This document shows, in pieces, positions 1-9,504 of a DNA stretch of 64,000 bases. The stretch's first letter is position 1. The number at the start of each line of letters is the position of its first letter. The notes beneath the pieces are model-generated. The model had not been told where the DNA came from. It searched no databases and saw only the letters and a list, made by a program, of their open reading frames with translations. A program made the translations under genes and the position numbers. Origin of the DNA: Streptomyces sp. NBC_00390. Its GTDB lineage: Bacteria; Actinomycetota; Actinomycetes; Streptomycetales; Streptomycetaceae. The DNA lies in the NCBI RefSeq assembly GCF_036057275.1, contig NZ_CP107945.1:3348001-3412000 (forward strand). Reading direction: 5' to 3'.

Positions 1-372
1 GTCCGGTTCGACGGGACCGAGTACTCCGGCGCGGCCCGGGAGTGGCCGAGCGTGACGAGCAACAACTGCGCCGGGGGCGGCACACCACCCGATGGCTGGC
101 AGGACTGCCCGTCCGGGTTCGTCTGCTTCTACTCCGGTCCGGACGGGACGGGCACGGTCTGCCGCACGGACCGCGACGAGCCGGCCATCGGCTGCGGGCT
201 GCGCAGGTCGTACTTCAACAACGGGACGGAGCAGCCCGGTTACGACCACGTCCAGGTCGGCTTCGGTGAAGGCGGCGGGCAGTGCCTGCACTTCGGCCGG
301 GAGGAGGGGCGCGGGAACTTCCCCGCCGGCGGCAGAACGGTCGCCTCGGTCACCTGGCGGGGCGAATGCTGA
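1..372 (+). CDS. Secreted peptidase-inhibitor I36-like protein, 5' end outside the window
   Basis: The frame is open from the first base and ends with TGA at 370-372, so this is the C-terminal 123 residues of a longer protein. The segment is rich in Cys, Gly and aromatic residues, with a GFVCFYSG motif and paired Cys, as in small secreted beta-gamma-crystallin-like proteins of the I36 inhibitor family in Streptomyces. The GTG at 52 has no ribosome site and the coding character continues upstream of it, so it is not the start. The protein probably acts outside the cell. The target is unknown and inhibitor activity is only a family label. Confidence 0.7.
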   Translation, partial: VRFDGTEYSGAAREWPSVTSNNCAGGGTPPDGWQDCPSGFVCFYSGPDGTGTVCRTDRDEPAIGCGLRRSYFNNGTEQPGYDHVQVGFGEGGGQCLHFGREEGRGNFPAGGRTVASVTWRGEC

Positions 373-415
373 CCGGGTGACCTGGGGCGGCCGCGCCTGG
401 GCGGGCGGCGGCCGG

Positions 416-454
416 GGCGGCCCTCAGAGGTACGAGGTACCGCCGAGGGCCGCC
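416..454. terminator. Hairpin after the I36-like gene
   Basis: GGCGGCCCTC at 416-425 pairs perfectly with GAGGGCCGCC at 445-454. There is no T-run, which is usual for Streptomyces terminators. Confidence 0.55.
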
Positions 455-513
455 TCCCCTGATGGTGGTCATGTGCCGCCACGGGGGACGGCACACGACC
501 GAGGGGGACGCTC

Positions 514-1431
514 GTGCGACGCACCATCGCTGCTCTGGTCACCGCGACGGCGGTGGCGGTCACCGTGACCGGCTGCGGCAGCACACAGGACGCCGAGCCG
601 CGCGCGGCCGGGGCCGGCGCCGGCGCCGGGCTCGCGCCGCTCAGCGACGCCGAGCAGTGGAGGATCTCCGACGCCCAGCAGCGGCTGATCAAGGAATGCA
701 TGTCCCGGAAGGGCTTCAGGTACTGGGAGGCCGAGCGGCTGAGCCTGGAGGCGAGCCGGACACAGGGCTATGTGTCGGACGACGTGGCGTGGGCCCGCAA
801 GCACGGCTACGGCAGCCGGATCCGGGCCGAGCAGGAGCGCGCACGGCGGGCGAACCCCAATGCGGCTTACCGGCAAAGCCTGCCCGGGGAGCGGCGGAAG
901 GCGTACGACGAGGCTCTGGACGAGGGGGTGCACGCACCGGTGATCTCGGCCGAGCTTCCCGGCGGCGGGACCGTCCGCAAGCGGGTGGGCGGCTGCGTCG
1001 CCGAAGCCGAGAGGCACTTGTACGGGGACCCGGAGACATGGTTCCGCGCCGAGAAGACGGCCGGGAGCCTCCAGCCGGTCTACGTCCCCCAGCTGATGGC
1101 CGACAGGACGTTCTCCGCGGCTCTGGCCGCCTGGGCCCGGTGCATGGAGCGGGCCGGTCACCCCTACAAGGATCCCGGCGCGGCCCGCCAGGCGGCTCTG
1201 CAGCAGGCACAGGAGACCGGTCCTGCCGAGGCGTTCGAAACCGAGCGGAAGCTCGCGGTCGCCGACGCCACCTGCGCCGGCGAAACCCGACTTCGGTCCA
1301 TCGGCACGGAACGCGAGACCCACTACGTGAACAAGCTGCGCGGCCGATACGGCGAGGCCCTCGACACGCACGCCCGGCTGCAGCGGGAGGCGCTCACCCG
1401 CGCCATCGGAATCGTCGGGCCCCGGGCCTGA
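514..1431 (+). CDS. Putative lipoprotein of unknown function
   Basis: The 305-residue protein begins with a short basic, hydrophobic signal ending in a VTGC lipobox around residue 21, so it should be lipid-anchored on the outer face of the membrane. The mature part is hydrophilic and mostly helical, with several isolated Cys (as in IKECM and ARCME) that could form disulfides. The start is a GTG with a GA-rich site (gaggggga) about 6 bases upstream. It lies between two small secreted-protein genes on the same strand. I recognise no catalytic motif and give no function. Confidence 0.75.
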   Translation: MRRTIAALVTATAVAVTVTGCGSTQDAEPRAAGAGAGAGLAPLSDAEQWRISDAQQRLIKECMSRKGFRYWEAERLSLEASRTQGYVSDDVAWARKHGYGSRIRAEQERARRANPNAAYRQSLPGERRKAYDEALDEGVHAPVISAELPGGGTVRKRVGGCVAEAERHLYGDPETWFRAEKTAGSLQPVYVPQLMADRTFSAALAAWARCMERAGHPYKDPGAARQAALQQAQETGPAEAFETERKLAVADATCAGETRLRSIGTERETHYVNKLRGRYGEALDTHARLQREALTRAIGIVGPRA

Positions 1432-1507
1432 CCCTCCCCACGAATCTCCACGGCCACCTGCCGCGGATCAGAACGCCTCCGACGAGGCAGACAAACAGGA
1501 GTGAATC

Positions 1508-1987
1508 ATGCGTAAGTTGGGCACAGCTGTCGCGGTTCTCGGTCTGGCGGCACTCGGCGCCATCGCCCCTGCCACGTCCGCCCAGGCAGCCGCCCAGGCG
1601 GAGGGCTGCGACCAGGCGTGGCCCGGCCGTGACGGGAACGTCCGGGCGTGGCAGCACAACGACTGCCGGGGCTACCTCCTCGGCGTGGACGCGGGCGACG
1701 ACGCCGACTGGAGCGACGGCGCCGGGGCGTTCCAGGGCAGCGACTACAACGAGGCGTCATCCGTCATGAACAGCGGCTACACCGGCGGCCTGGACGTCGT
1801 CGCCTTCTACCTGACGGCAAAGCACCTGCATCAGTTCGGGTACGTGTGCCTGTCCCCGTACGAGCTGTACGCGGACAACCTGACCGACAACTACTTCACC
1901 AACGGCGGCGGCGTCGTGAACGACCGTATCGGCTCACACAAGTGGGTGACGGCCTCCGCCTGCGGGGCGGGCAGCTGGCTCACCTGA
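1508..1987 (+). CDS. Small secreted protein, I36/beta-gamma-crystallin-like
   Basis: The 159-residue protein has a classical Sec signal (hydrophobic core, AQA-type cleavage near residue 28). The mature domain of about 130 residues has four Cys, many Gly, Asp and Tyr, and a pattern of short strands resembling the I36-like proteins. The ATG has an AGGAG site seven bases upstream. It resembles the partial gene at the left edge only in general composition. A secreted inhibitor or structural role is a guess. Confidence 0.75.
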   Translation: MRKLGTAVAVLGLAALGAIAPATSAQAAAQAEGCDQAWPGRDGNVRAWQHNDCRGYLLGVDAGDDADWSDGAGAFQGSDYNEASSVMNSGYTGGLDVVAFYLTAKHLHQFGYVCLSPYELYADNLTDNYFTNGGGVVNDRIGSHKWVTASACGAGSWLT

Positions 1988-2005
1988 TCCCGCACCGAAC
2001 GCGTA

Positions 2006-2034
2006 CGGCCCGCCGGTTCCGTACCGGCGGGCCG
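2006..2034. terminator. Bidirectional terminator between the secreted-protein gene and purH
   Basis: CGGCCCGCCGGT at 2006-2017 pairs perfectly with ACCGGCGGGCCG at 2023-2034 around a 5-base loop. It lies between two convergent stop codons. Confidence 0.8.
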
Positions 2035-2054
2035 CACACGTCACGCGTCGTTCA

Positions 2055-3644
2055 TCAGTGGAAGAAGTGCCGCGTACCCGTGAAGTACATCGTCACGCCC
2101 GCCTTCTGCGCGGCCTCGACGACCTGCTCGTCGCGGACCGAACCGCCCGGCTGCACCACGGCCTTGACGCCCGCCGCGGTCAGGATCTCCAGGCCGTCCG
2201 GGAAGGGGAAGAACGCGTCGGACGCGGCGTACGAGCCCCGGGCCCGCTCCTCGCCCGCGCGCTCGACCGCGAGCTTCGCGGAGTCGACACGGTTGACCTG
2301 GCCCATACCGACGCCGACCGAGGCGCCGTCCTTGGCGAGCAGGATCGCGTTCGACTTCACCGCGCGACAGGCCCTCCAGGCGAAGGACAGCTCGGCCAGC
2401 TCGGCCGCGTTCAGTGCTTCGCCGGTGGCCAGCGTCCAGTTGGCCGGGTCGTCGCCGTCCGCCTGGAGGCGGTCGGCGACCTGGAGCAGCGCGCCGCCGT
2501 CGATCGGCTTGAGCTCGACCTCGGCAGCGGGGGCGCCCTCGGCGCGCAGCACGCGGATGTTCTTCTTGCGGGCGAGGATCTCGACCGCGCCGTCCTCGTA
2601 GCCGGGCGCGACGATCACCTCGGTGAAGATCTCGGCGACCTGCTCCGCCATCTCCTTGGAGACCGGGCGGTTGACGGCGATCACACCGCCGAAGGCGGAC
2701 AGCGGGTCGCAGGCGTGCGCCTTGCGGTGCGCCTCGGCGACATCCGCGCCGATCGCGATGCCGCACGGGTTGGCGTGCTTGATGATCGCGACACACGGCT
2801 CGGTGTGGTCGTACGCGGCCCGGCGCGCGGCGTCGGTGTCCGTGTAGTTGTTGTAGGACATCTCCTTGCCGTGCAGCTGCTCGGCCTGCGCGAGGCCGCC
2901 GCCCGCGGCGGAGCCGCTCCTGGATGCCGTGGAGGTGTAGAGCGCCGCGGGCTGGTGCGGGTTCTCGCCGTAGCGCAGCACGTTCTCGCGCTGCCAGGTG
3001 GCGCCCAGGAAGTCGGGGAAGCCCGACTCGTCGGCCGGGGCGTAGGAGGACGCGAACCAGGAGGCGACCGCGACGTCGTACGCGGCGGTGTGCTGGAAGG
3101 CCTCGGCCGCCAGGCGCTTGCGGGCGGCGAGGTCGAAGCCGCCGGCCTTGGCCGCGGCGAGCACGTCGCCGTAGCGGGCCGGGCTGGTGACGACCGCGAC
3201 CGAAGGGTGGTTCTTGGCGGCGGCGCGGACCATGGACGGGCCGCCGATGTCGATCTGCTCGACGCACTCGTCGGGGGAGGCGCCGGAGGCGACGGTCTCC
3301 TTGAACGGGTACAGGTTCACCACGACGAGCTGGAACGGCTCCACGCCCAGCTCGGCGAGCTGCCGCTGGTGGTCCTCGAGCCGTAGGTCGGCGAGGATGC
3401 CGGCGTGCACCCGCGGGTGCAGCGTCTTGACCCGGCCGTCCAGGCACTCGGGGAAGCCGGTCAGCTCCTCGACCTTGGTGACCGGAACCCCCGCGGCGGC
3501 GATCTTCGTGGCGGTCGAGCCGGTCGACACGAGCTCGACGCCCGCCTCGTGCAGCCCGCGGGCCAGCTCCTCCAGCCCCGTCTTGTCGTAGACGCTGACC
3601 AGCGCGCGGCGGATGGGCTTAACGGTGTCCGTGTTCACCGACAT
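2055..3644 (-). CDS. purH: Bifunctional AICAR formyltransferase / IMP cyclohydrolase
   Basis: PurH catalyses the last two steps of de novo IMP synthesis in the cytoplasm: formylation of AICAR with 10-formyl-THF, then ring closure. The 529-residue length is normal. The N-terminal MGS-like cyclohydrolase domain carries [12 protein letters not shown] at 71-82. The formyltransferase domain carries the KHANPCG signature with the Lys289-His290 pair and [11 protein letters not shown] just before it. The ATG at 3644 has a GAAAGG site and overlaps the end of purN by 26 bases, so the two are translated from one message. A longer upstream reading of the frame is only the shadow of purN. Confidence 0.97.
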   Translation of the reverse strand: MSVNTDTVKPIRRALVSVYDKTGLEELARGLHEAGVELVSTGSTATKIAAAGVPVTKVEELTGFPECLDGRVKTLHPRVHAGILADLRLEDHQRQLAELGVEPFQLVVVNLYPFKETVASGASPDECVEQIDIGGPSMVRAAAKNHPSVAVVTSPARYGDVLAAAKAGGFDLAARKRLAAEAFQHTAAYDVAVASWFASSYAPADESGFPDFLGATWQRENVLRYGENPHQPAALYTSTASRSGSAAGGGLAQAEQLHGKEMSYNNYTDTDAARRAAYDHTEPCVAIIKHANPCGIAIGADVAEAHRKAHACDPLSAFGGVIAVNRPVSKEMAEQVAEIFTEVIVAPGYEDGAVEILARKKNIRVLRAEGAPAAEVELKPIDGGALLQVADRLQADGDDPANWTLATGEALNAAELAELSFAWRACRAVKSNAILLAKDGASVGVGMGQVNRVDSAKLAVERAGEERARGSYAASDAFFPFPDGLEILTAAGVKAVVQPGGSVRDEQVVEAAQKAGVTMYFTGTRHFFH

Positions 3645-4254
3645 GAACCTTTCGTCCCTCAATGCTGTAGCCGTTACGGGCCAGGCGCCCCACGACGTCG
3701 ACGAGCAGCTGTCGCTCGACTTCCTTGATGCGCTCATGGAGAGCGGCTTCATCGTCCGTCTCCCGCACCTCGACCACGCCCTGCGCGATGATCGGGCCGG
3801 TGTCGACGCCGTCGTCGACGAAGTGGACGGTGCATCCGGTGACCTTCGCGCCGTACGCGAGCGCGTCGCGCACTCCGTGGGCACCGGGAAAGCTGGGCAG
3901 CAGGGCGGGATGCGTGTTGACGAACCGCCCGCCGAACCGGGCGAGGAACTCCTTGCCCACGATCTTCATGAAGCCGGCCGAGACGACGAGGTCCGGCTCG
4001 TACGCGGCGGTGGCCTCGGCGAGGGCCGCGTCCCATTCCTCGCGGGTGGCGTAGTCCTTCACGCTGCACACGAACGTGGGAAGGCCGGCCCGCTCGGCGC
4101 GCTCCAGACCCGCGACGGCGGACCGGTCGGCGCCGACGGCGACGATCTCGGCGCCGTACGCGTCCTTGCCGGCGGCGATGGCGTCGAGGAGGGCTTGCAG
4201 GTTCGTACCGGACCCGGAGACCAGGACGACGAGGCGGGCGGGACGGGCGGCCAC
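3619..4254 (-). CDS. purN: Phosphoribosylglycinamide formyltransferase
   Basis: PurN transfers a formyl group from 10-formyl-THF to GAR, the third step of purine synthesis. The 211 residues contain the nucleotide-binding [13 protein letters not shown] near 14, the catalytic [12 protein letters not shown] (Asn113, His115), and the DDGVDTGPI loop with the catalytic Asp near 151. The start is GTG with GGAAAGAG upstream. It is the first gene of a purN-purH operon. Its upstream region contains a small inverted repeat, TCCCCG-GATA-CGGGGA (4311-4326), which could be regulatory. Confidence 0.97.
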   Translation of the reverse strand: MAARPARLVVLVSGSGTNLQALLDAIAAGKDAYGAEIVAVGADRSAVAGLERAERAGLPTFVCSVKDYATREEWDAALAEATAAYEPDLVVSAGFMKIVGKEFLARFGGRFVNTHPALLPSFPGAHGVRDALAYGAKVTGCTVHFVDDGVDTGPIIAQGVVEVRETDDEAALHERIKEVERQLLVDVVGRLARNGYSIEGRKVHVGEHGHR

Positions 4255-4475
4255 AGGGGACTCTTTCCGTGTTGCGCTGCGACTTTGTGTGGTCGTACAA
4301 AAGAATCGCGTCCCCGGATACGGGGAACTCTACGAACGAGACGACCGTCAGCAACGATACCGGCACACAGGTCGGCCCCCACGGGACGGGGGCGTGGCCG
4401 GGAGGTAGCGTCTGTGGGCAGGCCCGCACCGGACGGGCCGGACGACGGGCATGACGAGGGGAAGACGTTCACCAG

Positions 4476-5216
4476 ATGCTGGACCGCCGCCGCCGTACGG
4501 ACCTCCTGTTGCCGCGGGAGCGCCAGTCCACGGACGACAACAACCCCTTCGCGCCGCCGCCGGAGGGCAGGCCCGACCAGCCCTGGCAGCCGCGGCGCCC
4601 TGCGAACGACGAGCCCTCGACGTCCGACTCCCCCGACTCGTCGTCCTCCGACGGTGACCGGTCGGGCCGGGGCGGCCAGTGGAGCAGCCGCCAGCCGGGC
4701 CGCTCGTCGGGCGGTGGCTTCGGCGGCCGCCCCGGCGGCCAGCAGGACGGCCGACGCGACCCCGAGGGCGGCGGTCCCGGTCCCGGTATGCGCTGGGACC
4801 CGACGGACCCGGCCCAGCGCAGGGCGCGCTATGCGCTGCTGTCGGGCATGTGGGCGTTCTTCTTCGCGCTCTTCGACTTCCCGGAGATCGCGCTGCTGCT
4901 GGGCTCGCTGGCGGTGTACTGGAGCATCAGCTCGCTGCGCGCGAAGCCGCAGCGTCGGGCGGCGGACGCGGTGATGTCCCCTGCACCGGCTCCCGGAGCC
5001 CCGGCCTCGCCGAACAGACCGCAGATCACGGCGGCGGTGAGCGGCCTGGTGATGGCGGGCATCGCGCTGATGATCGTGGCCGCGTCTTTCACGGCACAGC
5101 TGGTCTACCGCGACTTCTACACATGCGTGGACGACGCCCTGACGAAGACGGGCCAGCTGGCATGCAACGACCAGCTCCCGAAGCCGCTGCGCGGCGTGAT
5201 CGGCGTCAAGGAGTAG
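4476..5216 (+). CDS. Membrane protein with a long disordered N-terminus, unknown function
   Basis: The 246-residue protein starts with about 105 residues rich in Pro, Gly, Ser and Asp. Two hydrophobic segments follow (about 120-150 and 185-210), then a short tail with two Cys in the outer loop (TCVDDAL...LACND). It is divergent from purN and convergent with the DUF6350 gene, a neighbourhood I recall as conserved in Streptomyces. The ATG at 4476 has AGGGGAAG about 12 bases upstream, rather far, so the true start is uncertain by a few codons. Confidence 0.75.
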   Translation: MLDRRRRTDLLLPRERQSTDDNNPFAPPPEGRPDQPWQPRRPANDEPSTSDSPDSSSSDGDRSGRGGQWSSRQPGRSSGGGFGGRPGGQQDGRRDPEGGGPGPGMRWDPTDPAQRRARYALLSGMWAFFFALFDFPEIALLLGSLAVYWSISSLRAKPQRRAADAVMSPAPAPGAPASPNRPQITAAVSGLVMAGIALMIVAASFTAQLVYRDFYTCVDDALTKTGQLACNDQLPKPLRGVIGVKE

Positions 5217-5360
5217 CACCGCTCAGCGGGCGGCCTGGCACCGGAGGGACACGACGCCGGGCCCCTGGTGAGCGGCCACCTGCGCGTAGGAGGCCACCGG
5301 CCCGGGAAACACAACGCCGGCCCCGGGTGACCCGCGACCGCTCCGGCTGCCGCACACCGG

Positions 5361-5603
5361 GCGCCTGGGCCCGGTTCGGCCACAGGCCGCCGGTGCAGAT
5401 CCACAGCCGCGTCGGAGGCGATACCGGCCGGAGGGACACAGCCCCAGACCCGGGTGGACCCTTCGACCGCGCCGGAGCCGGAGGCACGGCCACCGGCCGG
5501 CTACGCGTCCGGCCCGCCCTCGTCGGCCGCCCCGGGCACCTGCGCACCCGGTTCGGCCGCAGGCCGCCGAGGCACATCCGCAGCCGCGTCGGAGGCGGTA
5601 CCC
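5361..5603. repeat. Imperfect direct repeat around the 3' end of the DUF6350 gene
   Basis: About 65 bases at 5361-5425 recur with few changes at about 5536-5603; both share CCGGTTCGGCC and CAGCCGCGTCGGAGGCG. One copy is inside the tail of the DUF6350 coding sequence and the other lies beyond its stop codon, in the otherwise gene-free stretch 5217-5500. Confidence 0.7.
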
Positions 5604-7219
5604 GGCCCGGACGGGAGCGGATCTGCCGCCCCTGACATGTCCGAGGCCGCGAGCCGGGCGCCGCCCTCGTCCGCCTTCTGCGAGCCGGACGGCTCCGCGC
5701 CTGGCCGTGGGCCGCCCGCGCCCTCGGGCGCATCCGATTCCGCAAGCTGCGCCCCGCCCCCGTCCGCCGGAACGGAGCCGGACGGCTGCGGGTGGGACGT
5801 GTCCCGGCTCGAGGGGAAGCCCGAGGCCCACGGGGACGCCGGCAGCACGTCGTACGAGTCGGTGATGTCCTCGTCCGTATCCTCGTCCGTCGCGCCGGGC
5901 GCCGAGGTGGTCGGCAGCGTCTCCGACTCGCCCGCTTCCTTCGTACGGCTGCGCAGCCGCCACGCCCGCACGCCCAGCGCCGTCGGTACGCCGATGCCTG
6001 CCGTCCAGGCCAGCGATGCGAGGCCCGTCTGCCACCACACCGGACCGAACGCCGCCAGCCGGCCCGCGCCGAGCGGGCCGCCCGCGGCGGCCGTCAGGAC
6101 AGCCGTCAACGCCGCGCACCCCACCGCCGCGAGCAGCACGCTCAGCGCGGTGTTCCGCAGGCCCCAGGCCGTCTCGGGCGGCCCCAGCCGTGGCGCCGCG
6201 GTCCGCAGCGTGAACAGTGCGACCGTGGCGCCCGCGGCCACCGGTACCGCCACCGCCGCCCAGTGCAGCGGGGTCCCGGGTCCCGCGGCCGGGACCGCGG
6301 CGAGCAGCGGGAAGGCCGGCAGCGCGGGTGTCCCGGTAAGGGCGAGCGGCGTCACGGTCGCTCCCGTGCCGAGGGCGAAGCCGGGGCCGAGGCCGTACGC
6401 CGCGCCCCAGGCCGCCGCGTTCGGCACCAGCGCGAGGGCGAGCAGCAACAGTGCGAGACGGCCCGGCCAGTCCCCCGCGAGCTGCAGGAACGAGTCCTGT
6501 GCCGCCTGCGCGTGCCACATCAGGGACGCGGCGACCAGCAGTGCGCCGCCGGCCAGCTGCGCCAGCGCTCCCGCCGCGGCGGACCGCAGGGTGGCGGCCA
6601 CATCGGGTCGGGCGAGCAGGCTCCGCAGCCGCTCCGGCCGTCGGTCCGGGAGCGGCCCGAGCGGCCTGTCGTACGCCGTCCATGCGCCGCACGCCGCCGC
6701 CACTCCGGCCACCAGCGGCACATGGAATGCGGCGCTGGACGGATCCGGCCCGATCGTGCCGCCTGCCGCGTAGAGCGCCACCGGCGCGGCCGCCAGCACG
6801 TACCCCACGGTCACGGCGCACACCGCGCCCGTCGGCGAAGGGCTCGGCCGGCCCCCGTGGGGCTCCAGCACGTCGCGTGCGGCTCGGTGTGCGAGCAGCG
6901 CGGGCAGCGCGACCAGCAGCAGCGGTACGAGCCCCATCGGTGCCGGAGTGCCGGACAGGGTGTCCGAGCGGACGAGTTCGGTGCCGTGCGCCAGCAGCCA
7001 CAGCCCTGCGACGACATGCAGCGCACTGCCCGGCCCGCGGTCCGGGAACGGCGAGCTGATCCACATCGCCATGACGAGAACGGCGATCGCGCCGAGCCCC
7101 AGACCGGCCGCGGTCGCACCGCGTACGAGGGCCGCGGCCAGGGCGAAGGCCGGCCGGCCTCCCTGGACGACGACCGGGTCCGGCGTGATCGACGGGCTTC
7201 GATCGGTCAGTTGGGTCAC
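5501..7219 (-). CDS. DUF6350 family polytopic membrane protein
   Basis: The 572-residue product has about ten hydrophobic segments rich in Ala, Leu, Val and Gly over its first 430 residues, then a polar, Ser/Pro/Gly/Asp-rich cytoplasmic-type tail of about 140 residues. Composition and the purN/sucD neighbourhood fit DUF6350, which is sometimes annotated as cell-division or PerM-like; no role is proven. I chose GTG at 7219 (product begins MTQLTDRSP). An upstream TTG at 7285 would add 22 residues that include a rare TTA codon and overlap the divergent promoter region. The tail looks like the product of a local duplication. Confidence 0.8.
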   Translation of the reverse strand: MTQLTDRSPSITPDPVVVQGGRPAFALAAALVRGATAAGLGLGAIAVLVMAMWISSPFPDRGPGSALHVVAGLWLLAHGTELVRSDTLSGTPAPMGLVPLLLVALPALLAHRAARDVLEPHGGRPSPSPTGAVCAVTVGYVLAAAPVALYAAGGTIGPDPSSAAFHVPLVAGVAAACGAWTAYDRPLGPLPDRRPERLRSLLARPDVAATLRSAAAGALAQLAGGALLVAASLMWHAQAAQDSFLQLAGDWPGRLALLLLALALVPNAAAWGAAYGLGPGFALGTGATVTPLALTGTPALPAFPLLAAVPAAGPGTPLHWAAVAVPVAAGATVALFTLRTAAPRLGPPETAWGLRNTALSVLLAAVGCAALTAVLTAAAGGPLGAGRLAAFGPVWWQTGLASLAWTAGIGVPTALGVRAWRLRSRTKEAGESETLPTTSAPGATDEDTDEDITDSYDVLPASPWASGFPSSRDTSHPQPSGSVPADGGGAQLAESDAPEGAGGPRPGAEPSGSQKADEGGARLAASDMSGAADPLPSGPGTASDAAADVPRRPAAEPGAQVPGAADEGGPDA

Positions 7220-7335
7220 GCAGCCATGCTGCCAACGACACGCGCTGGAGCCGCGTAACAAGCGATCACCCGTTGTGTCGCTCAATATACGTTTATGTAC
7301 TTTTTCGCCGAGTGCAGCGCCGCGGGGAGCCCTTC

Positions 7336-8493
7336 ATGACACGGAGCACCACCGACTCCCCGGTCCCCCTGCCGCCCCCAACGGAGCGGCGGCGCCTGCG
7401 CGAGGCGAAGGGTCTGAAAGAGGAGCAGGTCGCGGCCGCGATCGGCGTGACACGGACGACGATCAGGTCCTGGGAGACCGGCCGCACCAGCCCTCAGGGC
7501 CGCAGACGCGAGTTGTACGCGAAGCTCCTCGCCGCCATCGATGAGGAGTTGTCCGCGGCATCGCCGAATCCCGCTCCCCCGCCGGACGTCCGGCCCGGGC
7601 AGCGCTCGCCCGCACGCCCGCGTGTACTGCCCCCCAAGCCTCAGCCCGCGCCGCGCCGTCCGCCGGCGCCCCTGCCCTCGCTGCCCCCGGCGTCGACCCC
7701 GGGCGAGGCCTTCGACGCCCTGTACGCGCACGCCGCACCCGCCCTCGTACGCCAGACCTACCTGCTCACCGGCCGCACCGAGCTCTCCCGCGAGTCGGTC
7801 GAGCGCGCCTTCCATCTTGCATGGCAGCGCTGGCCCGAGGTCGCCGTCGACCGGGACCCGGTGGGCTGGGTCCGGGCCGTCGCCTACGAGTACGCCATGT
7901 CTCCCTGGCACCGTATGCGCCGCGCCCACCGGCATCCGGACAGCCCGCAGGAGACCGGGAACCGGCCCGCGCTGCTCGACGCGCTGCAGGAGCTGCCCCC
8001 GCCGTACCGCCGCACACTCCTGCTCTACGACGGGCTGGGCCTGGACCTGCCGGAGACGGCGGCCGAGACCGAGGCGAGCACCCCGGCCGCCGCGAACCGG
8101 CTGCTGCACGCGCGGGACGCCGTCGCCGGGCAACTGCCCGAACTCGGCGACCCCGAACTGCTCCAGCAGCAGCTCAGGGCGCTGGCCGGTGCGGTGCCCG
8201 TGCCGCGCATGACGCCCGCCGACACAGTACGGGCGACCTGCGAGCGACGGGCAGTGGTGTGGACGCGGGTCGCGGTCGCGGCGACCTCACTGATCGTGGC
8301 CGCGACGGCGATCACGCTGATCACCGCTCCCCGGCACTACGAGCGGCCCGTCCCGCCGGGTCAGTGGGTCGAGGGCGTGCCCGCGCCGCATCCCGGCCCG
8401 CAGCTGCTCAGCAAGAAGGACAGGACGCTGCGCGACAGACTGAACGCCGAGCCGGCGAAAGGCCCCAACCGGCTGGTCCCGCAGCTCCGCTGA
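7336..8493 (+). CDS. Membrane-linked regulator: XRE helix-turn-helix fused to a sigma-factor-like region
   Basis: The 385-residue protein has an XRE-type helix-turn-helix at about 16-68 (REAKGLKEEQVAAAIGVTRT), a Pro-rich linker to about 120, and a region resembling ECF sigma regions 2 and 4 (AFDALYAHAAPALVRQTYLL, then LPPPYRRTLLLYDGLGLDLPE). One transmembrane segment (about 315-335) and a short extracytoplasmic tail follow. The ATG has GGGGAGC five bases upstream. An AT-rich stretch at 7273-7305 is a likely promoter. It is divergent from DUF6350 and convergent with sucD. Whether it binds DNA, acts as a sigma or senses through its tail is unknown. Confidence 0.78.
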   Translation: MTRSTTDSPVPLPPPTERRRLREAKGLKEEQVAAAIGVTRTTIRSWETGRTSPQGRRRELYAKLLAAIDEELSAASPNPAPPPDVRPGQRSPARPRVLPPKPQPAPRRPPAPLPSLPPASTPGEAFDALYAHAAPALVRQTYLLTGRTELSRESVERAFHLAWQRWPEVAVDRDPVGWVRAVAYEYAMSPWHRMRRAHRHPDSPQETGNRPALLDALQELPPPYRRTLLLYDGLGLDLPETAAETEASTPAAANRLLHARDAVAGQLPELGDPELLQQQLRALAGAVPVPRMTPADTVRATCERRAVVWTRVAVAATSLIVAATAITLITAPRHYERPVPPGQWVEGVPAPHPGPQLLSKKDRTLRDRLNAEPAKGPNRLVPQLR

Positions 8494-8511
8494 CCGTCGC
8501 CGCACACAAAC

Positions 8512-8551
8512 GGGTGGGCCCGCCCCCGGTCGTCCGGGAGCGGGCCCACCC
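8512..8551. terminator. Bidirectional terminator between the XRE/sigma-like gene and sucD
   Basis: GGGTGGGCCCGC at 8512-8523 pairs perfectly with GCGGGCCCACCC at 8540-8551. It lies between two convergent genes. Confidence 0.85.
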
Positions 8552-8598
8552 GCGATGCCGTGCAGAAGCAGCCGAGAAGCCCGGCCGCCGAGGCTTGG

Positions 8599-9483
8599 TC
8601 AGCTGCCGAGAATGGCGCGCGCCAGCTTGGCCGTCTCGGTCGGCGTCTTGCCGACCTTGACACCGGCGGCCTCGAGGGCCTCCTTCTTCGCCTGGGCGGT
8701 GCCGGAGGAGCCGGAGACGATGGCGCCGGCGTGGCCCATGGTCTTGCCCTCGGGCGCGGTGAAGCCCGCGACGTAGCCGACGACCGGCTTGGTGACATTG
8801 GCCTTGATGAAGTCGGCCGCACGCTCCTCGGCGTCGCCGCCGATCTCACCGATCATGACGATCAGGTCGGTGTCCGGGTCGGCCTCGAAGGCCGCCAGGG
8901 CGTCGATGTGCGTGGTGCCGATGACCGGGTCGCCACCGATACCGACGGCGGAGGAGAAGCCGATGTCACGGAGCTCGTACATCATCTGGTAGGTCAGCGT
9001 GCCGGACTTGGACACGAGACCGATGCGGCCGGGCTTGGTGATGTCGCCCGGGATGATGCCGGCGTTGGACTGACCGGGGGTGATCAGACCGGGGCAGTTC
9101 GGGCCGATGATCCGGGTCTTGTTGCCCTTGGACGTCGCGTACGCCCAGAAGGCGGCGGAGTCGTGGACCGCGATGCCCTCGGTGATCACGACGGCCAGCG
9201 GGATCTCGGCGTCGATCGCCTCGACGACGGCGGCCTTGGCGAAGGCCGGCGGCACGAAGAGGACGGAGACGTTGGCGCCCGTCTTCTCCATCGCCTCGGC
9301 GACGGAGCCGAAGACCGGTACCTCGGTGCCGTCGAAGTCGACGGACGTTCCGGCCTTGCGCGGGTTCACGCCGCCGACGATGTTGGTGCCGTCGGCCAGC
9401 ATGAGCTTGGTGTGCTTCATGCCGGTGGCGCCGGTCATGCCCTGGACGATGACCTTGCTGTCCTTGTTGAGGAAGATAGCCAT
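8599..9483 (-). CDS. sucD: Succinyl-CoA synthetase alpha subunit
   Basis: The alpha subunit of the TCA-cycle ligase that interconverts succinyl-CoA and succinate with NDP/NTP turnover. The 294 residues show the CoA-binding Rossmann motif GMTGATG near residue 16 and the [14 protein letters not shown] loop carrying the phosphorylated His (about 251). It starts 21 bases after sucC ends and shares its message. Length and motifs are complete. Confidence 0.97.
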   Translation of the reverse strand: MAIFLNKDSKVIVQGMTGATGMKHTKLMLADGTNIVGGVNPRKAGTSVDFDGTEVPVFGSVAEAMEKTGANVSVLFVPPAFAKAAVVEAIDAEIPLAVVITEGIAVHDSAAFWAYATSKGNKTRIIGPNCPGLITPGQSNAGIIPGDITKPGRIGLVSKSGTLTYQMMYELRDIGFSSAVGIGGDPVIGTTHIDALAAFEADPDTDLIVMIGEIGGDAEERAADFIKANVTKPVVGYVAGFTAPEGKTMGHAGAIVSGSSGTAQAKKEALEAAGVKVGKTPTETAKLARAILGS

Positions 9484-9504
9484 GGTTCTACAGTCCCTCT
9501 TCCC

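Noticed and set aside
3645..3884. An N-terminal extension of PurH
   Set aside because: It is the purN coding region read in another frame, and PurH homologues begin near the ATG at 3644.
7220..7285. Longer DUF6350 protein from TTG 7285
   Set aside because: The extra 22 codons include a rare TTA and overlap the AT-rich promoter region of the divergent gene. GTG 7219 gives the more typical start.
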